Both the position numbers and the translations under genes were made by a program. The notes under the pieces are model-generated. The model was not told the DNA's origin. It saw only the letters and a list, made by a program, of their open reading frames with translations, and made no database searches. Positions 7,465 through 12,540 of a DNA stretch of 12,540 bases are shown one piece after another; position 1 is the stretch's first letter; every line of letters starts with the position of its first letter. The DNA comes from an uncultured Bacteroidota bacterium. Its GTDB lineage: Bacteria; Bacteroidota; Bacteroidia; Chitinophagales; Chitinophagaceae. The DNA is taken from contig CAIWKU010000386.1 in the NCBI GenBank assembly GCA_903913355.1, forward strand, positions 1 through 12,540. The letters are read 5' to 3'.

Positions 7465-8874
7465 TTATTGAATCATATACGTATAATATCCACCATTACC
7501 CAGGAAAATGGTTACTGTATGCTTTCCTGCCGGAACAGCTGCATTGGTAGCAGGATCACCGATATTATTTCCACCATAGGATAAACTACCCACTAATGAA
7601 CCACCGGCATCACCCAGGTTAATATTCCAACTGGCATTGGCCCTGAATTTAAACTGATCACCTGCAACAGTAGTAATCTGTGCCGACCATGAATTGCTGG
7701 ATGAATTATAGGTCATAGGAATATCGTTACTCCATCCACTCGCAGCAAAACTTCCGATTACACTCCAGGTGGTGGCGGTAGCAGACCATGTATTCGTTTT
7801 GGTATTGGCAGTAAAATTATAATACCCCGGACCAGGCAATTGTATATTGCCACCGCTGGAGCTAAGTTTTCCGGCACCAGCATCTCCTAATGCATTGCTC
7901 CAATCAGGTGTAGTGGCAAATTTCAACTGGTAAGACCCACCAGCAGGGATATTGATATATCCGTCAAAATTACCATCGTTTTTAGGCGCACCTAAAGTGG
8001 GGGCTGTAGCCGGTGTCCATCCTTGATAATCACCTGGAACATATAATAGCCCAAACTGACTAACACTAACTACACTAAATAAACCATGTTGAAAATCAAC
8101 GGTGATCTTATACATACCCGTAGTAGCCGGGCCAGGGAAATTAGAAGGCAGATCTGCCCCAAAACTTCCACCCGCACTTAACCCGTTAATCGTGTTATCC
8201 TGAACAGAATATTTATGTGTCCAGTCGCCATTTAATGGTAATAACAAATATTGCTGCCCACCATTCAGGTAAAAAGTACCCTGATAAGTTACTGAGTCAA
8301 GCATTTTAAATTGCTGAGCTGGGGTTGGTACAGGATTTCCCCATCCACCAGATGTTGCACTTCCTACCAGGTATAATGCTTTGGTACTAGGAGGTACTAC
8401 TTTAGGAGGAACTACATAAGGGGTCATTTTTAGGGTCAATACATTTGAAACAAGTTTTAAATTATTATTACCATAAGAAGAGGTAACCCGAACATCAACA
8501 TTGTATGCAGTATTATACGCAAAACCAAAACCCAGTAATATAGTATTTAATGCTTTAGCAGTTAAGGTATCGCTTAATCCTCCGGTTATAGTGATGGTTT
8601 GTTCTTTTGCGAAATTTCTACCAGATGAATCGAACTCTAAAATATATTTTACAGTTGAGGCATTGGTAGCATAATTAGCACTTGTCCATGAAAAAGTGAT
8701 AATATTTTTCGATGAATCTCCCGGTACAGGAGCGGTTGCCGCTACACTGCTGGTCAGCACCGGATCTGTACCTACAGCATATTTAGTGGTAGGCAAATTG
8801 CCCGTTTTATCACAGCTCGCAAATATCATTCCTATACTTGCTGCAACTAAAAGGAGCTTTACAATATGTTTCAT
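7465..8874 (-). CDS. SusE-like surface glycan-binding lipoprotein, long form with three binding modules
   Basis: 469 residues from the ATG at 8874; the frame is open to an ATG at 8907, but the later start gives a compact lipoprotein signal (MKHIVKLLLVAAS, lipobox FASC, lipidated Cys21). Residues about 33-152 form a SusE-type N-terminal domain with FSW, YILEFD and VDVRV strands, followed by a proline-rich linker (VVPPKVVPP). Three modules follow: about 165-272 (LYLVGS..GGWGNPVP, WTHKY, SNFPGP), 274-369 (LYVPGDYQGW, WSNALGDAG) and 370-469 (VIGSFAASGWSND, WNINLGDAGG). The last two resemble SusE/SusF starch-binding-type modules, and the exposed Trp residues suit sugar stacking. By family it should be an outer-membrane surface glycan-binding protein, here probably for galactan. 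It lies 41 bases after the short SusE-like gene, whose N-terminal and first-module layout it shares. No catalytic function is expected. Confidence 0.85.
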   Translation of the reverse strand: MKHIVKLLLVAASIGMIFASCDKTGNLPTTKYAVGTDPVLTSSVAATAPVPGDSSKNIITFSWTSANYATNASTVKYILEFDSSGRNFAKEQTITITGGLSDTLTAKALNTILLGFGFAYNTAYNVDVRVTSSYGNNNLKLVSNVLTLKMTPYVVPPKVVPPSTKALYLVGSATSGGWGNPVPTPAQQFKMLDSVTYQGTFYLNGGQQYLLLPLNGDWTHKYSVQDNTINGLSAGGSFGADLPSNFPGPATTGMYKITVDFQHGLFSVVSVSQFGLLYVPGDYQGWTPATAPTLGAPKNDGNFDGYINIPAGGSYQLKFATTPDWSNALGDAGAGKLSSSGGNIQLPGPGYYNFTANTKTNTWSATATTWSVIGSFAASGWSNDIPMTYNSSSNSWSAQITTVAGDQFKFRANASWNINLGDAGGSLVGSLSYGGNNIGDPATNAAVPAGKHTVTIFLGNGGYYTYMIQ

Positions 8875-8915
8875 AATAATTGATTTTGATATGAATGAGG
8901 TAATCATTTATAAAT

Positions 8916-9794
8916 CTATTGCTTGGTAACCGTTAATATGCCTGTTTGGAAATTCAAATCAAACAAATAGGTTCCTGGAGCAGTAGGTCCGGGGAAATTT
9001 GAACTCAAATCCAGTCCAAACGTCCCACCAGAAAATGGTTGCGTAGCAGTATTGCTGCAAGCATATTTATGACTCCAACTTCCATTTGATGGAACAATCA
9101 GGTATTGATCATTTGCACTTGCGTCTAATGGATTTCCTCCTGATAAAGTTATTTTCAGTTGATAATCTGTTGGGCTAACCTGCGTAAATACCTGGGATGC
9201 GGGAACCGGATTAGACCAGGCACCCATTAATGGATCACCTCCTACCAATGCCAATACACTTCCTGATGCCGGTGGTGTAATTACCGGAGGAGGTGCAAAT
9301 GGGGTAACGGTAAAATTAAGGGTATTGGAACTTAAAGGTTGTATACTGGGAGAACCCGATGTGTAAGGGGCAATATAAGCAACTACCCTAACCTGTAAAG
9401 AATGCGCCTGTCCAAAACTCAATAATAATCCATTGGCAATTAAACTGTTTAACTGTGTTACAGTAAATGAAGTAGATAATCCCGGACTAACCTGTACTGT
9501 TTGCATATGGGGGCTGGTAAAATTAGCACCTACCGTATCAAATTGCAGGTTATAGGTAACATTCAGGGAGCTTACTCCGTTACTGAATTCATAGTCTGGA
9601 TTTGTCCAACTGAAAAGAACTGCCTGATTATTGGCATTTGCAGAACTCAGGGCTATGGTTCCGCTTGCCGAAGCAGTTAATACAGGCGGATTGCCACTTT
9701 GAAGGGTAACATTGGTACCTTCTTTGTTGCACGCAACTAATAAAAAGATACTACCTGCCAGCGTTAGTATTAATTTGTTGATATATGTTTTCAT
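8916..9794 (-). CDS. SusE-like surface glycan-binding lipoprotein, short form with one binding module
   Basis: 292 residues. Lipoprotein signal with lipobox LVAC and lipidated Cys22, followed by NKEGTN, which has an acidic residue close to the cysteine as in Bacteroidota surface-export signals. Residues about 35-165 form a SusE-type N-terminal domain (LFSWTNPDYEF, YNLQFDTVGANF, LQVRVVAY), then a proline-rich linker (FAPPPVITPP). A single module covers about 178-292 with LALVGG..MGAWSNPVP, QYLIVPSNGSWSHKY and GGTFGLDLSSNFPGP. The same landmarks occur in the first module of the next gene, so the two are tandem paralogues; this one stops where the other adds two further modules. The likely role is glycan binding at the outer-membrane surface together with the SusC/SusD complex. 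It starts 26 bases after the SusD-like stop, so co-transcription is likely. It ends with a normal TAA and shows no sign of truncation by frameshift. Confidence 0.83.
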   Translation of the reverse strand: MKTYINKLILTLAGSIFLLVACNKEGTNVTLQSGNPPVLTASASGTIALSSANANNQAVLFSWTNPDYEFSNGVSSLNVTYNLQFDTVGANFTSPHMQTVQVSPGLSTSFTVTQLNSLIANGLLLSFGQAHSLQVRVVAYIAPYTSGSPSIQPLSSNTLNFTVTPFAPPPVITPPASGSVLALVGGDPLMGAWSNPVPASQVFTQVSPTDYQLKITLSGGNPLDASANDQYLIVPSNGSWSHKYACSNTATQPFSGGTFGLDLSSNFPGPTAPGTYLFDLNFQTGILTVTKQ

Positions 9795-9820
9795 ACTGTA
9801 TATTTTTAAAAACTTAAAAA

Positions 9821-11449
9821 TTAGTATCCCGGGTTTTGAGTTAGGTTAGAATTCGCTTGTAAATCAGTAACCGGTATTGGGTAAATATTATAATGACCAT
9901 CAACAGCTGTACCGCTTGAAACACCGCCTTTCCATGGCCAGAGATAATTGCCCGTAGTAAATTGATTATACCTTATCAGGTCAGTTCTTCTAAAGCATTC
10001 CCAATACAATTCTCTGCCTCTTTCGTTAATAATATCGCTCAGAGCTATTGAACTAAAATTACCACTATTATTTCCATAGGCTCTTTGGCGAAGCAAATTT
10101 ATATAACTCAGTGCGGTAGTGGTATTGCCACCAGCGCCGCCTCTTAATGTTGCCTCAGCATAAATCAGGTATTGCTCTGCCAGGCGGAATAGAGGGAAAT
10201 CTGTGGAACAAAAAGTGCCACCTGCATTGGGTTCAGCTATCGCACCCGTTGAGGTAAGATTAGAAAATTTAACAACCGGAACACCCTGGTTAAACGTAGA
10301 AATATTAGTGATAGTTTTAGTAACACCCGTTGTATTTAAGAAAATACCTCTTTTATCTACGGTTGTATCAGGTGTCGGGAATAATGAGGGAAGATTAGCT
10401 GTACTCCGATTTCCTGCCCAACCTCCACTAGGCACCCCATAATTCGTTGAGCTCATGGCATATCCTGGACTGCCGGCAGTATAGGTAGAATTCGCACAGG
10501 CACTATTTACTAAAAAAGTGGTTCCTCCATAGGTTTGTGTATTGATACCATCATAAGGTATCGCTAATATTATCTCAGGATTGTTGAGATTATTGTCGGC
10601 CTTAAATAGATTTGCATAGGTGGGATGAAGGCCATATCCTGCACTTATCACTTTATTTGCGTATATAATAGCACTATCATACTTAGTGGTGCCCGTATAC
10701 ACTCCTGCATTCAAATACAATCTTGCCAACAATGCCCAGGCCGCAGCCTGATCAGCACGACCATACTCATTTTGACGAGGCAAAGGCAAAGAAGAACTAC
10801 AGGCTATCAATTCTGATGTTACATAACTGAATAAATTAGCCCGGCTGATTTGCTTTGGAAAAGAAAGAGGCCCTACCGGAGTTGTTTCTGTTGCAAAAGG
10901 TGGGTTAGCAAACTCATCCATTAATATGCTATACTGGTATGCCCTTAAAAAGCGAGCTTCAGCATTGTAAATACCCACATTGGTTGCATTTGTACCGGTA
11001 ATCCCTTTGCTTTGAAGTATTGAACTTGCGCAATGGGCTATATAATCGTTACAAAGTGTTATCTGGTAAATACTCCTGGAATACAATCCAATCAGGATTG
11101 GGTCAGAAGAAGTCCAGCTCATATTATGAAAATCAGGAACACCCGGATCTCCCCAGGCACATACTGCTTCATCAGTAGACAATTCCTGCACATTCCATAA
11201 ACACCTGATAAAATCTGAAGTACCTGCATCAACGCCGGCAATATCAGAACTACCTGGTCCATTTGAACCAGTTAATACATATCCGGCATAAACGTTAGCC
11301 AATTGTAATTTATAACCTGCGGCACTACTGTAAACACTATCAGTAAATACAGAATTAGCCGGTAATCGGTTTAAATCCTTATTACAGGAGATTAATATCG
11401 CTGTAATAAGAATGGTCGAAATAGGTATTTTGAAAAGAATATTTTTCAT
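9821..11449 (-). CDS. RagB/SusD family nutrient-binding outer-membrane lipoprotein
   Basis: 542 residues from the ATG at 11449; an in-frame ATG at 11470 adds seven residues and cannot be excluded. The lipoprotein signal (MKNILFKIPIS, hydrophobic run, LISC) gives lipidated Cys22, followed by NKDLNRLP, a typical SusD start with an acidic residue near the cysteine. The helical, TPR-like N-terminal half includes YNAEARFLRAYQYSIL, a standard SusD segment. The C-terminal family signatures are FPLFRLAEQYLIYAEATLRGG and, at about 475-497, NERGRELYWECFRRTDLIRY. The protein ends in YPIPVTDLQANSNLTQNPGY, the usual end of the family. SusD proteins cap the SusC barrel and hand glycans to it at the cell surface; here the neighbouring GH53 suggests beta-1,4-galacto-oligosaccharides. 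It begins 25 bases after the SusC stop (4 bases if the upstream ATG is used), so the two genes are almost surely co-transcribed and probably translationally linked. Confidence 0.95.
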   Translation of the reverse strand: MKNILFKIPISTILITAILISCNKDLNRLPANSVFTDSVYSSAAGYKLQLANVYAGYVLTGSNGPGSSDIAGVDAGTSDFIRCLWNVQELSTDEAVCAWGDPGVPDFHNMSWTSSDPILIGLYSRSIYQITLCNDYIAHCASSILQSKGITGTNATNVGIYNAEARFLRAYQYSILMDEFANPPFATETTPVGPLSFPKQISRANLFSYVTSELIACSSSLPLPRQNEYGRADQAAAWALLARLYLNAGVYTGTTKYDSAIIYANKVISAGYGLHPTYANLFKADNNLNNPEIILAIPYDGINTQTYGGTTFLVNSACANSTYTAGSPGYAMSSTNYGVPSGGWAGNRSTANLPSLFPTPDTTVDKRGIFLNTTGVTKTITNISTFNQGVPVVKFSNLTSTGAIAEPNAGGTFCSTDFPLFRLAEQYLIYAEATLRGGAGGNTTTALSYINLLRQRAYGNNSGNFSSIALSDIINERGRELYWECFRRTDLIRYNQFTTGNYLWPWKGGVSSGTAVDGHYNIYPIPVTDLQANSNLTQNPGY

Positions 11450-11474
11450 ATTTCTTAATTTAAATTTCATGTAA

Positions 11475-12540
11475 TTAGAATCCCAGGTTTACACCGAGTG
11501 TCATAATTCTTGGACGCGGATATAATACATTATCTATACCACCATATATTTCAGGATCAGATCCTGTATACTTTGTGATCGTAAATACATTCTGACAATT
11601 GAGTGATACTCTCAAATTGTATTTATTATGAGACAATGGACCTATATTATAATTTATACTCAAATTATCCATTTTTAAGAACGAGCCATTTTCTATATAG
11701 TAACTAGAAAAATACTGGTTATTATTAAAATTGGTGTTGAGAATCGCCGAAGGTGCATTTTGTAAGAAACCAACAGGATTCAATACATTTCTGGTTACTG
11801 CTAAATTTGCAGCTGCATTATTATATATGTAGTTTCCAACACTAGCTCTGAGTACCGTACTAAAACTCCATTTTTTATAGGTTACACCAGTAGAAAAGCC
11901 AAAAGTAAAGGGTGCAAAAGGAGATTTATAATGAATCAAATCACTTTGATTAATGATACCGTCTCTGTTTTGATCCACATAAGCCCCTTCAATGGGTTTA
12001 CCATTGGTTTTATAAATCTGTTGCAATACATAGAAAGAAAATGGCTGGTACCCAACAGAATGTGCCTGAATAGTATTACCTGTACCGCCGCTGATACCGC
12101 CTACTGCATAATTCACCAATTTAGCCAATGAATCCTGTGATACGCTCAAATTGGTTATTGTGAATTTGTTATAGGCAACATTGAATCCGATATCCCAGGT
12201 AAAGTTCTTGGTTTTTACTGCAGTGTAATTGATATTAAAGTCAACTCCTTCATCAGTCATATTACCTACATTTCTGGTCAGTTGATTTCCAAAATTAGTA
12301 AGTGTAGGAACATACACAGTAGCTAATAGGTTACTGGTCTTTTTATAGTAATAATCTACACTTCCCGTAATTCTATTATTAAGAAAGCCGAAATCGATAC
12401 CTGCATCTTTTGTTTCAGTTTCTTCCCATTTCAAATCTGCCGCATATGCAGATGGACTCCAGAAATTATAAAAGCTATTTCCGAAGTTAATCTGTGAAGT
12501 ATTGCCGCTTTGAGAATAATAATTCAAATAATTATAAAAC
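11475..12540 (-). CDS. SusC/RagA family TonB-linked outer-membrane transporter, C-terminal part only
   Basis: About 355 C-terminal residues; the frame is open to the right edge (FYNYLNYYSQSG at the edge), so the start and the plug domain are outside the window. An in-frame TTG at 12527 is an ordinary Leu codon, not a start. The visible part is the C-terminal beta-barrel with motifs typical of the family: LKWEETETKDAGIDFGFLNN, RITGSVDYYYKKTSNLL, NVGNMTDEGVDFNINY, GAYVDQNRDGIIN (an Asp-rich loop common in SusC), FLKMDNLSINYNI and the closing SDPEIYGGIDN..YPRPRIMTLGVNLGF with a terminal aromatic residue for barrel assembly. Full SusC proteins run to about 1000 residues, so roughly a third is present. 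It should import oligosaccharides across the outer membrane using TonB energy in complex with the adjacent SusD-like protein. It is the first gene of this run visible in the window. Confidence 0.95.
   Translation of the reverse strand, partial: FYNYLNYYSQSGNTSQINFGNSFYNFWSPSAYAADLKWEETETKDAGIDFGFLNNRITGSVDYYYKKTSNLLATVYVPTLTNFGNQLTRNVGNMTDEGVDFNINYTAVKTKNFTWDIGFNVAYNKFTITNLSVSQDSLAKLVNYAVGGISGGTGNTIQAHSVGYQPFSFYVLQQIYKTNGKPIEGAYVDQNRDGIINQSDLIHYKSPFAPFTFGFSTGVTYKKWSFSTVLRASVGNYIYNNAAANLAVTRNVLNPVGFLQNAPSAILNTNFNNNQYFSSYYIENGSFLKMDNLSINYNIGPLSHNKYNLRVSLNCQNVFTITKYTGSDPEIYGGIDNVLYPRPRIMTLGVNLGF

Noticed and set aside
10203..10442. Open frame of 79 codons on the plus strand
   Set aside because: It is antisense to the SusD-like gene; the SusD family motifs on the other strand account for the sequence.
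12525..12527. Possible TTG start codon for a 350-residue protein
   Set aside because: The frame continues upstream to the window edge with SusC-like sequence, so this is an internal Leu codon of a longer transporter.

Overview
The window looks like chromosomal DNA of a Bacteroidota bacterium, most likely a soil or freshwater member of the Chitinophagaceae or a relative. This rests on the AT-rich sequence, a SusC/SusD pair with SusE-like lipoproteins, lipoprotein signals of the Bacteroidota type, the lack of strong Shine-Dalgarno sites and one promoter-like match to the TTTG / TAnnTTTG pattern. The genus assignment is inference.

Right half (about 6310-12540, all minus strand): a polysaccharide utilization locus read from right to left. 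It holds the C-terminal third or so of a SusC TonB-dependent transporter (cut by the window edge), a SusD-like binding lipoprotein, two tandem related SusE-like lipoproteins (one short, one with extra binding modules) and a GH53 endo-beta-1,4-galactanase lipoprotein. The GH53 enzyme fixes the likely substrate as beta-1,4-galactan, such as pectic galactan or type I arabinogalactan. The enzyme would cut the chain at or near the cell surface, the SusD and SusE-like proteins would hold the glycan, and SusC would import the galacto-oligosaccharides. The order matches the known Bacteroides thetaiotaomicron galactan locus (BT4671-BT4668). A strong hairpin sits between the SusE-like gene and the GH53 gene, and a terminator-like hairpin follows GH53.

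Middle (3590-6233, plus strand): a secreted S9-family serine peptidase with a beta-propeller and a complete Ser-Asp-His triad, followed 37 bases later by a TMEM175-type (DUF1211) membrane protein. These converge on the end of the galactan locus.

Left (1-3392, minus strand): a roughly 1000-residue exported glycoside-hydrolase-like protein of unknown specificity, followed 50 bases downstream by the start of an exported adenosine-deaminase-family protein cut by the left edge.

No RNA genes, CRISPR arrays, insertion sequences or attachment sites were seen. No stretch over 300 bases lacks a gene; the longest gap is the 197-base divergent region at 3393-3589. I found no clearly new system. The points most worth a second look are the uneven SusE-like tandem pair, the hairpin between the binding-protein genes and the galactanase, the non-acidic residues after the GH53 lipid cysteine, and the uncharacterised large hydrolase.
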